From: an uncultured Prevotella sp.
GTDB taxonomy: Bacteria > Bacteroidota > Bacteroidia > Bacteroidales > Bacteroidaceae
Assembly: GCA_934229335.1 (NCBI GenBank)
Contig: CAKQDQ010000011.1
Coordinates: 1-39,466 of the forward strand
Direction: 5' to 3'
DNA: 39,466 nt
The position numbers were made by a program, and so were the translations under genes. Positions 32,177 to 39,466 of this stretch are shown here, in pieces. Position 1 is the stretch's first letter, and each line of letters opens with the position of its first letter. Below the pieces are notes generated by a model. The model worked only from the letters and a program-made list of their open reading frames with translations, was not told where the DNA came from and did not search any database.

Positions 32177-34255
32177 ATGAAAGATATAAAGACCATAGAC
32201 CGTGACCTCTCTTGGATGTATTTTAACCACCGCATACTGGAAGAGGCACGCCGACAAGATGTTCCTGTAATAGAAAGGCTCGGCTTTCTCGGCATATATT
32301 CCAACAACCTTGATGAGTTCTTCCGCGTGAGGATGGCTAACATTAACCGTATTCTCGCCTATAAACCAGAGGGACGCAACCTTAGAAACAGCGAGAAAGC
32401 GGAGATAGAACACGCTAAGAAACTACAGAAGGAACTCAATAAACTTAACGCTCAGTACAGCAAGGAGTTTGGTGAGGCTGTGGTAGAGGTTGAGAACGCA
32501 CTAAAGAAAGAGCACATCATGATAGTAGACGACACGCAGATTGACGATAAACAGCGTGACTACGTAATGCACTTTTATCAGGAAAACCTCATCGGACGCG
32601 TGCTTCCTCTGTGGCTTGACAACATAAAGCAGTTTGAATATGAGGCCGACGACATGATATACTTTATCGTTAAACTGCGTGAAGGCGAGCGAAAGCCGCA
32701 GTATGCACTACTACCTCTACCCGTAGGTTGCTGCGGACGCTGGATTACGGTGCCTGCTCCTGCCAATGCTACCGACGATAAAGCATGCTATGTGATGTAT
32801 CTTGACGACATTATCCGCATCTGTCTGCCGATGTTCTTCCCGGGAATGCCGTTTGACAGCTATGAGGCTTTTAGCTTTAAGTTTACTCGTGACGCCGAAC
32901 TTGAGATTGACAACGTGCTCGACCAGGCGTTCATGCAAAAAATAGCCAATGGCGTTAAGTCGCGCAAAACGGGCTTTCCGCTGCGTCTTGTCTACGACCA
33001 TAAGATGCCTGAGGGTATGCTTCGTCGCATTAAGCAGCGTCTTAACGGCAACGGTAGTCTTGACACTGCCGTTGCAGGTGGCAAATATCAGAATCATCGC
33101 GACATGATGAAGTTCCCTGACTGTGGCAGAAAAGACCTGAGATACCCTAAGTGGCAGTCTATCCTTCCTGCGGAATTCTGTTGTCATGACAGTCTCTTCG
33201 ACGCCATAAGACGCAAAGACCTCTTCCTGCACGTGCCATACCACAGTTTCAATGGTTACATACGTCTGCTCAATGAGGCTGCTATGAACCCTGCGGTGAA
33301 GAGCATTAAGACCACGCTTTACCGCCTGGCAAAGGACTCTAAGGTTATACGCGCACTGATTGCTGCAGCACAAAACGGTAAGAAGGTAACGGTAGTGATA
33401 GAACTGCTCGCACGTTTTGACGAGGCGTCAAATATTCGTTGGAGCAAGAAGATGCAGGATGCTGGCATCAACGTGATATTTGGCGTTGAGGGACTGAAGG
33501 TACATTCGAAGATTACTCACATCAGTTTCACGAAAGGAAGCGACATCGCGTGCATATCAACAGGCAACTTTCATGAGGGCAACGCAGCGGCTTACACCGA
33601 CGTATTGATGTTCACAGCAAACAGAAATCTTACGGCTGACGTGGAAAAGGTGTTTAAGTTCATTGAGAAGCCATACGCAACGCAGAAATTCCGAGAGCTT
33701 CTCGTTTCGCCTAACGAGATGAAGAAGAAGTTTATTGCACTTATTGACAACGAGACTCGCAACCATCTTGCTGGCAAACCAGCATATATTAAGGTGAAGG
33801 TGAACCACATTACAGACCTCGACATCATTAAGAAGATATACGATGCGGCTCGCACTGGGGTGAGAATAGACCTGCTTGTACGGGGCAACTGCTCGCTTAC
33901 CGACAGCAGGGAGTTTAACGGTAACCTGCACGTACGGGGCATTATAGACCGCTATCTTGAACATTCGCGCATCTTCCGCTTCTGTAACAACGGCGACGAA
34001 AGGGTGTTTATAGGCTCTGCTGACTGGATGCCACGCAACCTTGACAGCCGTATTGAGGTGGTAACGCCTGTCTACGCACCTGAAATTAAGGCGGAGTGTC
34101 AGCGCATAGTGGACTATGGACTTCTGGATAATTCTCACAGTCATAAAGTTATCGGTGAACCTGCAAATGGTGAAGATGCCTCATCGACATTCCGTTCACA
34201 AGAGGAACTATATAAATATTACATCAAACTGTCTGAAGAACAGATACAAGGATAA
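32177..34255 (+). CDS. ppk1: Polyphosphate kinase 1
   Basis: A 692-residue enzyme that polymerises the gamma phosphate of ATP into polyphosphate (reversible). It starts at 32177, in the N-terminal domain with RDLSWMYFNHRILEEA and GIYSNNLDEFFRVRMA. The catalytic region contains LHVPYHSFNGYIRLLNEA, and GLKVHSKITHISF, in which H443 is the phospho-accepting histidine (equivalent to E. coli H435). The later YLEHSRIFRFC region holds the second conserved histidine, and GSADWMPRNLDSRIEV is also typical. Full family length. The ppx gene begins 8 bases behind it, a tight operon. The 148-base spacer to the porin contains T/G repeats but no terminator. Confidence 0.96.
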   Translation: MKDIKTIDRDLSWMYFNHRILEEARRQDVPVIERLGFLGIYSNNLDEFFRVRMANINRILAYKPEGRNLRNSEKAEIEHAKKLQKELNKLNAQYSKEFGEAVVEVENALKKEHIMIVDDTQIDDKQRDYVMHFYQENLIGRVLPLWLDNIKQFEYEADDMIYFIVKLREGERKPQYALLPLPVGCCGRWITVPAPANATDDKACYVMYLDDIIRICLPMFFPGMPFDSYEAFSFKFTRDAELEIDNVLDQAFMQKIANGVKSRKTGFPLRLVYDHKMPEGMLRRIKQRLNGNGSLDTAVAGGKYQNHRDMMKFPDCGRKDLRYPKWQSILPAEFCCHDSLFDAIRRKDLFLHVPYHSFNGYIRLLNEAAMNPAVKSIKTTLYRLAKDSKVIRALIAAAQNGKKVTVVIELLARFDEASNIRWSKKMQDAGINVIFGVEGLKVHSKITHISFTKGSDIACISTGNFHEGNAAAYTDVLMFTANRNLTADVEKVFKFIEKPYATQKFRELLVSPNEMKKKFIALIDNETRNHLAGKPAYIKVKVNHITDLDIIKKIYDAARTGVRIDLLVRGNCSLTDSREFNGNLHVRGIIDRYLEHSRIFRFCNNGDERVFIGSADWMPRNLDSRIEVVTPVYAPEIKAECQRIVDYGLLDNSHSHKVIGEPANGEDASSTFRSQEELYKYYIKLSEEQIQG

Positions 34256-34263
34256 CAATAAAT

Positions 34264-35145
34264 ATGAACACAGAACAGACTAATCTCGCTGCTATAGACA
34301 TTGGTTCTAACGCTGCACGTATACTGATAAAGAGCGTAGAAAAGACGGAAAAAGGCTTACGCACAAAGAAGTTACAATTTCTGCGCATCCCTATACGATT
34401 GGGTATCGACGTTTTCACCAATGGTAAGATAAGCGAAGAGCGTAAAGAGATGCTGACGCGCACCATGAAAGTGTTTCACCAACTGCTTATATTATATAAT
34501 GTAAAGCAATATCGTGCCTGTGCTACTTCTGCCCTGCGTGACGCTAAAAACGGTAAAAAGATACTGAAGAGTGTAGCAAAAGCTACGAAGATTGATATAG
34601 AGATAATAAGTGGCGACGAAGAGGCACGTACCATACGCGATAATTATTCGGGCACTGGTAACCTGCTCTACATGGACGTAGGTGGCGGTTCTACGGAGGT
34701 ATCGCTTGTTTGCGACGGCAAACTCGTTGGCAGTCGCTCTGTCAATATCGGCACCCTACGCATACTTAACGAGTGCGTTTCGCCTGCTATATGGCAAGAA
34801 CTCGCCGACAGTGTGAAGCAACTCACTGATGGGGTAAGCAACGTTCGCATCGTAGGCTCTGGCGGTAACATCAACAAACTGCACCGCCTTGCACCGAAGA
34901 AGGAACGGACTAAGGAGAGCCTTACTGTCAGCACACTGTCTTCTCTCTACAAACGACTGTCGGCACTCAACGTAGAACAACGTATGCTTGAGTTTGACCT
35001 ACGTCCGAGTCGTGCAGATGTCATAGTGCCTGCGGCACAACTTTTCCTTATGGTGGCGAGCATAGTGAAGGCTGACACTATTCTTGTGCCTACCGTAGGA
35101 CTGGCTGACGGTATCATCAACGAGATGTTAGAAAATATGCAATAG
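34264..35145 (+). CDS. ppx: Exopolyphosphatase (Ppx/GppA family)
   Basis: A 293-residue protein of the sugar kinase/Hsp70/actin fold. NLAAIDIGSNAARILI is the phosphate-1 motif; ATSALRDAKNGKKI, the region around EIISGDEEARTIRDNYSGTG, and LYMDVGGGSTEVSLV (phosphate-2) follow. It releases terminal phosphate from polyphosphate, or may act on pppGpp. Its length matches the short form lacking the C-terminal HD-like domain of the ~510-residue E. coli enzyme. It lies 8 bases behind ppk1. Synthesis and breakdown in one operon is a common pairing. A strong terminator follows. Exopolyphosphatase is preferred over GppA because of this context. Confidence 0.92.
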   Translation: MNTEQTNLAAIDIGSNAARILIKSVEKTEKGLRTKKLQFLRIPIRLGIDVFTNGKISEERKEMLTRTMKVFHQLLILYNVKQYRACATSALRDAKNGKKILKSVAKATKIDIEIISGDEEARTIRDNYSGTGNLLYMDVGGGSTEVSLVCDGKLVGSRSVNIGTLRILNECVSPAIWQELADSVKQLTDGVSNVRIVGSGGNINKLHRLAPKKERTKESLTVSTLSSLYKRLSALNVEQRMLEFDLRPSRADVIVPAAQLFLMVASIVKADTILVPTVGLADGIINEMLENMQ

Positions 35146-35181
35146 GCTCTCTGTAGTCTGAGATAACATAGTTATATCGAA

Positions 35182-35222
35182 AAAATCGTGTTCTTTCCAC
35201 TTAACGGATAGAACACGATTTT
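35182..35222. terminator. Bidirectional terminator between ppx and the hydrolase gene
   Basis: A perfect 13-bp stem, AAAATCGTGTTCT (35182-35194) with 35210-35222, has A-rich and T-rich flanks. It lies between convergent genes and may serve both. Confidence 0.85.
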
Positions 35223-35248
35223 AATTGATTATCTATAATGTAGCTTTT

Positions 35249-36157
35249 TTATTTCATCTTCGCCATCTTCTTAAAGAAGTCTACCATCTTACTAAAGGTA
35301 TCCTTATTAAAGGTCACTGGACCGTGTTTTCCATTAGGAACGGTGACAAAATCATACAGCTTACCTTGCTTTTTTAGTGCCTCACTGAAGTTTACGCTTT
35401 GGCAATATGGCACCACGGGGTCTACGTCTCCATGTATAACGAGAAACATGGGGTCTTTCTTATCAAGGTAAGTAGCAGGTCCTAACAGTGCCACAAGGTC
35501 CAGATTCTTTGCTGGTGCCACTCCGAGTAATGTTGCTTCTGGTGCTTTTTCATCCTTGGTAGTGGAGCAATCTTGCATACGCGCCATGTCAACAGGACCG
35601 AACCAATCTACTACTGCGTCTACCTTACTACTGCTTTTAAGGCACTTTCCCTCTGTACCTTCTATATCAACGGTTTCCTTGCCTACGGTATATTGCTTCA
35701 CACCGTTGGTCGTTCCCGCTAAAGACGATAGATGACCGCCTGAAGAATAACCTGTGATACCTACGAAAGAGGTGTCGAAGCCATAATCCTTAGCGTGTGC
35801 CCTTACATAACGTATGGCTGCCTTCACATCGTTAATCTGCGCTGGAAACTTCGCTTCTACACTTGCTCGGTGGTTAATGCTTACCACAGCAAAGCCAGCA
35901 TCGAGCAGTGGCTGCCCTATCTCGCTAAAGGCTTTTCCCTTACTATTGTTACTATACCATGCACTACCGTAGATAATAACTACAACTTTGTGCAATGCCT
36001 TATTGTCGGCAGGACGGTAAATATCCAACTTATGCCCCACTATGCCATCACCTACATAATCCACATCGCTCCATGTCGGGAGTGATTGCGCTGCTACTGC
36101 TGTAGTAACAAAGAGTGACGACAGCAGTAACAACTTTTTTGAGATACATCTAATCAT
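35249..36157 (-). CDS. Exported alpha/beta hydrolase (BD-FAE/esterase-like)
   Basis: A 302-residue protein with a signal peptide (about residues 1-24, ending VAAQS). The nucleophile elbow is G-Y-S138-S-G in GITGYSSGGHLSSLAG. The acid is likely in VIHGDVDPVVPYCQS and the histidine in VPNGKHGPVTF. VIIYGSAWYSNN stands where related lipases and feruloyl-esterase-like enzymes have HGG; here it is YGS, so the oxyanion hole is altered. The family includes esterases that strip acyl groups from carbohydrates. The substrate is not evident, and no glycan-degrading neighbour is nearby. A variant -7 box (TAACTTCG, 36205-36212 on the minus strand) lies 48 bases upstream. Confidence 0.78.
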   Translation of the reverse strand: MIRCISKKLLLLSSLFVTTAVAAQSLPTWSDVDYVGDGIVGHKLDIYRPADNKALHKVVVIIYGSAWYSNNSKGKAFSEIGQPLLDAGFAVVSINHRASVEAKFPAQINDVKAAIRYVRAHAKDYGFDTSFVGITGYSSGGHLSSLAGTTNGVKQYTVGKETVDIEGTEGKCLKSSSKVDAVVDWFGPVDMARMQDCSTTKDEKAPEATLLGVAPAKNLDLVALLGPATYLDKKDPMFLVIHGDVDPVVPYCQSVNFSEALKKQGKLYDFVTVPNGKHGPVTFNKDTFSKMVDFFKKMAKMK

Positions 36158-36204
36158 ATTAATGAGAGTTTTGAAAGGTTATTATACATTGCTATTTCGC
36201 TCTG

Positions 36205-36212
36205 CGAAGTTA
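36205..36212 (-). promoter_or_regulatory. Variant -7 box of the hydrolase gene
   Basis: On the minus strand this reads TAACTTCG, one base off TAnnTTTG, about 48 bases before the ATG. Tentative. Confidence 0.4.
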
Positions 36213-36294
36213 CATAATTCTAACCGAAAAGACTTTCTTCTTTATTACAAAAATTTGCTCAAGAATAACATATCGTCATATTTTTTCCGCTATT

Positions 36295-37776
36295 TCAGTC
36301 ATCGTCTTCTATCCCATCGCTCTGCTGCTTAGGCCAGTTAACAAGGTAAAGAGTCTGCGTTGCACGCGTGAAGGCAGTATATAACCAGTGCATATAGTCT
36401 GGCGTTAGCATATCATCGGTCATGTACCCTTGGTCTACATAGACGTGACTCCACTGTCCACCCTGCGCCTTATGACAGGTAACGGCATAGGCGAACTTGA
36501 CCTGTAAGGCATTATAGTACCTGTCTTCACGCATGGCTTTGAGACGATCTGCCTTACGGGGAATATCCATGTAGTCCTCCATCACGGCTTCATACAACTG
36601 TTTGTGCTGAGCGGCAGATAACGCTGGCGCATCAGTATGAAGAACATCAAGTATTGATGTCAGCTCCATCTCACAGTCATCATAATCAGGAAAACGGAGC
36701 GTAAGGTCGGCAAAGTGAAAGCCATAAAGCTCACGCACATTGCGCACACGTCGCACTATCGCCATGTCGCCATTGGCTATGAAGGGCAACGAAGGTTGTT
36801 TGGGTTCGCCAGTAGTTCGCTTTGCACCATCGTTTTCTGGTATATTAAAATAGTGATTCTTTACAACCATTATACGATCGCCAGAACATAGCTCTCCGTC
36901 AAGGTCGACTACTTGTATGCGTATGCCCTCATTATATATCGTAGCACGCTTATTGCTGCGCGTTATAACTATGGTATCGTCCATACCTACGTTGTGATAA
37001 CTGTTCGCAAGACTCTCTATCAGCTCATTACCATGCACCACCTTTATATCGGCAAAGCCACGAAAACGAATCACAGGCAGTGCCGTTGCTTCAACGTGCG
37101 TAATGAGTCGACGTATAGCTGTAGCGTTCCACAGTATGCCACTCTCCTGTTTTTGTCGCACTACCTCGCCCAAGTCGCAGTCTGAGACGTCTAACCCATA
37201 ACTGCCGACAAGCCATGGTTGCAGTGCAGGTGCTTCGTCTTCACCTATTGGTGGCAGCTGGGCTGTATCACCAATAAGCATCAGTCGACAGTTGCGTCCT
37301 GAATAGACGTATGTCACAAGATCGTCTATCACGCCACCACCATTACCAAGAAACGCGGGCATCCCCTCTGACGAAAGCTGTGGCATGGTGCTTATCATTG
37401 AGGCTTCGTCTACAACGAACAAGGTATCATGGTGCATATTAACGTCAAGATTAAAGTCACCATCCATCTTTTTCTGACGATATATCTTGCGGTGTATGGT
37501 GGTAGCAGGCAACGAACAGTTTATGGCAAGCACCTTGGCAGCACGTCCCGTGGGGGCCATCAGCACTACACGCTGCTTCAAGGCAACAAGAGTCTGCACC
37601 ATAGCCGCCACAAGCGACGTCTTTCCCGTACCTGCTGAACCGCGTAATATCATTGCTGGCATACCACTACGCACTGCGAGGAAAGCTGTAAACACATCAA
37701 GGGCATGGCGCTGGTCGGCAGTAGGCTCAAAGCCAAAACGTGATATTACGAGGGTCTTAAATTCGCTTATTGTCAT
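36295..37776 (-). CDS. RecD-like superfamily 1 DNA helicase (short form)
   Basis: A 493-residue ATP-dependent DNA helicase. Walker A is GSAGTGKTS (46-54), motif II is VVDEASMIS, motif III is GDTAQLPPIGEDEA, and the C-terminal UvrD_C_2 part has FAYAVTCHKAQGGQWSHVYV and LYTAFTRATQTLYLVN. It resembles the helicase core of RecD/RecD2 and Pif1-type enzymes without the N-terminal extension, about 200-250 residues shorter than RecD2. RecB and RecC are not in the window, so it probably acts alone in repair or replication rather than as RecBCD. The promoter is about 110 bases upstream, and a diverged MITE end lies in the leader, 6 bases before the start codon. Confidence 0.88.
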   Translation of the reverse strand: MTISEFKTLVISRFGFEPTADQRHALDVFTAFLAVRSGMPAMILRGSAGTGKTSLVAAMVQTLVALKQRVVLMAPTGRAAKVLAINCSLPATTIHRKIYRQKKMDGDFNLDVNMHHDTLFVVDEASMISTMPQLSSEGMPAFLGNGGGVIDDLVTYVYSGRNCRLMLIGDTAQLPPIGEDEAPALQPWLVGSYGLDVSDCDLGEVVRQKQESGILWNATAIRRLITHVEATALPVIRFRGFADIKVVHGNELIESLANSYHNVGMDDTIVITRSNKRATIYNEGIRIQVVDLDGELCSGDRIMVVKNHYFNIPENDGAKRTTGEPKQPSLPFIANGDMAIVRRVRNVRELYGFHFADLTLRFPDYDDCEMELTSILDVLHTDAPALSAAQHKQLYEAVMEDYMDIPRKADRLKAMREDRYYNALQVKFAYAVTCHKAQGGQWSHVYVDQGYMTDDMLTPDYMHWLYTAFTRATQTLYLVNWPKQQSDGIEDDD

Positions 37777-37782
37777 GATTAC

Positions 37783-37826
37783 GAGTGGTTCTGGAAATTA
37801 GCTTGGACATATTTCAAGGTTATTAT
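37783..37826. mobile_element. Diverged, truncated end of the 260-bp MITE-like family
   Basis: GAGTGGTTCTGGAAATTAGC onward aligns with 27251-27294 at roughly 33 of 44 positions. No matching opposite end was found towards 37990. It lies in the leader of the RecD-like helicase gene. Confidence 0.55.
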
Positions 37827-37872
37827 CTTAAACATTGATTTGTCTTTATTTGCAAAGACGATTTTTTTTTTG

Positions 37873-37880
37873 TACTTTTG
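37873..37880 (+). promoter_or_regulatory. -7 box of the DUF3822-rsmD-dnaG unit
   Basis: TACTTTTG followed by CAC matches TAnnTTTG, about 110 bases before the DUF3822 ATG. It nearly overlaps the divergent box at 37886. Confidence 0.55.
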
Positions 37881-37885
37881 CACTG

Positions 37886-37893
37886 CAAAGTTA
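37886..37893 (-). promoter_or_regulatory. -7 box of the RecD-like helicase gene
   Basis: On the minus strand this reads TAACTTTG, 109 bases before the helicase ATG. Close back-to-back placement with the plus-strand box at 37873 may make the two promoters compete. Confidence 0.55.
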
Positions 37894-37989
37894 CAAACTT
37901 TCTGCGAATATACAGGGGCTTGGTGACTATAAAAACATTTATTTGATGTTTTCACCAAACACACATTAGTAAATTACTTTTTCACTACG

Positions 37990-38790
37990 ATGAATCCGAA
38001 CCACAACATATCATCCACAAACCACTTGACCATCAGGGCTGGAAACGGCACACTGGCGTTTCTTGTGCCACAGAGTGACGGTACGAAAGCTTTTTACCAA
38101 TACCCAGTAAAGAGTGGGATGTCATTATCAGCAAACCTCAGAGAGGCGTTTAAGGAACAGCCATACCTTAACACTCATTTTACAAAGGCGGTACTAATGC
38201 TTAATACCCCTGTCGTATTAATACCACGAGAGGACTTTGAAGAGACGGAAAATTTCGACAAAGAAGCAATGTATAGCTGCGTAATGACAGGGCATAAGGG
38301 AGAGGAGAAAATATTAAGAGAGATGCCACAGTTTGAAGCTATGGCACTGTATGCTGTCAACAAAGACCTGAAGATGGTAGTGGGCGACAACTGCGAACGG
38401 GTTGATGTGACAAGCATCATGTTGCCTATGTGGGAGCATCTATATAAAAGGTATTACCAAAATGGTGACAGACGCAGAATGTTCGCTTATTTTCACGACA
38501 AGTGTCTGGATATATGCAGCTTTGAGCAGAGGCGTATTCACTTTGCTAATGTCTTCGATGCACAGCACGCTCACGATGCCATGTACTACATACTCTTTGC
38601 TTGGAAACAGCTCGGAATGCGCCAAAAGGAGGACGAGCTATTCATTGCTGGTGAGATGCCACATGATGAATGGCTACTACAGAAGCTGGAATCATACATC
38701 GCTCATGTACACATCGTGACACCATCGGTATCACTTAACCGCTCTCCTTTATCAATGATAGAGGGGATGCCGTTTGACATGATGTTGTAA
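37990..38790 (+). CDS. DUF3822 family protein
   Basis: A 266-residue cytoplasmic protein of a Bacteroidetes-specific family. There is no signal peptide or membrane segment. The pattern of an N-terminal NHLTIRAGNGTLAFLVPQ strand region, VLMLNTPVVLIPREDFEE, and a C-terminal LFAWKQLGMRQKEDELFIAG block fits DUF3822. It may adopt an actin/Hsp70-like fold, but I see no clear phosphate-binding motif. It is 51 bases before rsmD, and this gene order recurs in the phylum, hinting at a role tied to RsmD or ribosome assembly. Function unknown; the family assignment rests on this context and on recall. Confidence 0.75.
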   Translation: MNPNHNISSTNHLTIRAGNGTLAFLVPQSDGTKAFYQYPVKSGMSLSANLREAFKEQPYLNTHFTKAVLMLNTPVVLIPREDFEETENFDKEAMYSCVMTGHKGEEKILREMPQFEAMALYAVNKDLKMVVGDNCERVDVTSIMLPMWEHLYKRYYQNGDRRRMFAYFHDKCLDICSFEQRRIHFANVFDAQHAHDAMYYILFAWKQLGMRQKEDELFIAGEMPHDEWLLQKLESYIAHVHIVTPSVSLNRSPLSMIEGMPFDMML

Positions 38791-38841
38791 TCATTACCAC
38801 AACAAGACATTTATAGTTACGGATTAAGAAACCATCTATCT

Positions 38842-39366
38842 ATGCGAATAATCACAGGACAATATAAAGGACGCCACTTTGAAGTGCCACGTTCATTCAA
38901 AGCACGCCCGACAACGGACTTTGCAAAGGAGAATATCTTTAACGTCATGATGGGTTACATTGACTTTGACGACGCTAACGCACTCGACTTGTTTGCTGGC
39001 ACTGGCAGCATCTCATTGGAGTTACTGTCAAGAGGCTGCGCTAACGTGGTGAGCGTAGAGAAAGATCGTGACCACGCAAGATTCATTAAGCAATGCGTTG
39101 AGAAGTTAGGCACACTGAATCATACACTCATTACGGGCGACGTTTTCCGTTTTTTGAAAAGCTGTAAAAGGCAGTTTGACTTTATTTTCGCTGATCCTCC
39201 GTACGCTTTACCTACCCTTCCAGAGATTCCTGAACTTGCCTTGCCGTTGCTAAAGGAAGACGGGATATTGGTATTTGAGCACGGTAAGCAGTACGATTTC
39301 TCTGAACACCCACGTTTTATAGAACACAGGGCATACGGAAGTGTAAACTTCTCTATATTCAAATGA
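38842..39366 (+). CDS. rsmD: 16S rRNA (guanine(966)-N(2))-methyltransferase
   Basis: A 174-residue SAM-dependent enzyme that methylates G966 of 16S rRNA in the assembled small subunit. RIITGQYKGRHFEVP and RPTTDFAKENIFNVM are the usual start. DLFAGTGSISLELLSRGC is the SAM loop, and FIFADPPYALP contains the DPPY catalytic motif of N2/N6 methyltransferases. Length fits. It is in a unit with DUF3822 upstream and overlaps the dnaG start by 4 bases (ATGA), so these are translationally coupled. Confidence 0.95.
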   Translation: MRIITGQYKGRHFEVPRSFKARPTTDFAKENIFNVMMGYIDFDDANALDLFAGTGSISLELLSRGCANVVSVEKDRDHARFIKQCVEKLGTLNHTLITGDVFRFLKSCKRQFDFIFADPPYALPTLPEIPELALPLLKEDGILVFEHGKQYDFSEHPRFIEHRAYGSVNFSIFK

Positions 39367-39466
39367 TTGACAGAACTACCATAGAACGCATAAAGGATGC
39401 CGCGGACATAGTGGACGTGGTGTCTGAGTTCGTATCTCTGAAAAAAGTAGGTGCGAACTTTAGGGG
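39363..39466 (+). CDS. dnaG: DNA primase (first 34 residues, runs off window)
   Basis: The ATG overlaps the rsmD stop as ATGA. The translated start is MIDRTTIERIKDAADIVDVV followed by SEFVSLKKVGANFRG, the beginning of the DnaG zinc-binding domain. DnaG makes RNA primers at the replication fork. The remainder, including the zinc ligands and TOPRIM domain, is beyond the window edge. Confidence 0.9.
   Translation, partial: MIDRTTIERIKDAADIVDVVSEFVSLKKVGANFR

Overview
The window looks like a chromosomal core segment of a Bacteroidales bacterium, most likely Prevotellaceae. The evidence is promoter style (TAnnTTTG -7 boxes, mostly TACCTTTG or TAACTTTG, a few dozen bases before genes), A-rich leaders without Shine-Dalgarno sites, abundant outer-membrane beta-barrels, a PadR/PspC operon, and the DUF3822-rsmD-dnaG order. 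No tRNA, rRNA, phage, transposase or CRISPR-Cas gene was seen. The species cannot be named from the sequence alone.

Layout. 1-1025: 5' part of rpsA (minus), divergent from mltG (1234-2256). 2257-2681: terminator inside a repeat element. 2682-5660: secreted PL26/YetA-like lyase candidate. 5768-7057: metY. 7183-10572 (minus): Dna2-like nuclease-helicase. 10689-14962 (minus): TonB-dependent receptor and lipoprotein, ended by a clear terminator. 14966-15845: an 880-base gene-free island packed with repeats. 15846-20733: padR, a PspC membrane protein, a 61-residue PspC protein and a large TonB-receptor-like beta-barrel; the last two genes lie between inverted copies of a GC-rich repeat. 20894-21772 (minus): prmA. 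21961-24681: an aromatic-rich secreted protein and a FadL-like porin. 24895-28275: pflB and pflA, separated by a terminator and a 260-bp MITE-like element. 28276-28776: second gene-free repeat island. 28777-30615 (minus): nhaD-ndk. 30853-35145: OprO/P-like porin, ppk1 and ppx behind a textbook-looking Pho box. 35249-37776 (minus): alpha/beta hydrolase and RecD-like helicase. 37990-39466: DUF3822, rsmD and the start of dnaG.

Working together. The porin, PPK1 and PPX would form a phosphate uptake and polyphosphate storage/use module, divergent from nhaD-ndk, whose kinase also handles nucleoside triphosphates. PflB and its activase serve anaerobic pyruvate cleavage. The PadR/PspC operon looks like an envelope-stress unit.

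The most unusual content is non-coding. Two ~213-bp elements (2295-2507 and 15044-15257) share outer 21-base direct repeats 192-193 bases apart, with an array of 13-base imperfect palindromes at an exact 22-base period inside. A third array of the same period lies behind pflA. Two TIR-bounded MITE-like elements, a truncated MITE end, a shared 63-bp GC-rich segment, and inverted ~150-bp repeats that supply the last codons of prmA complete the set.
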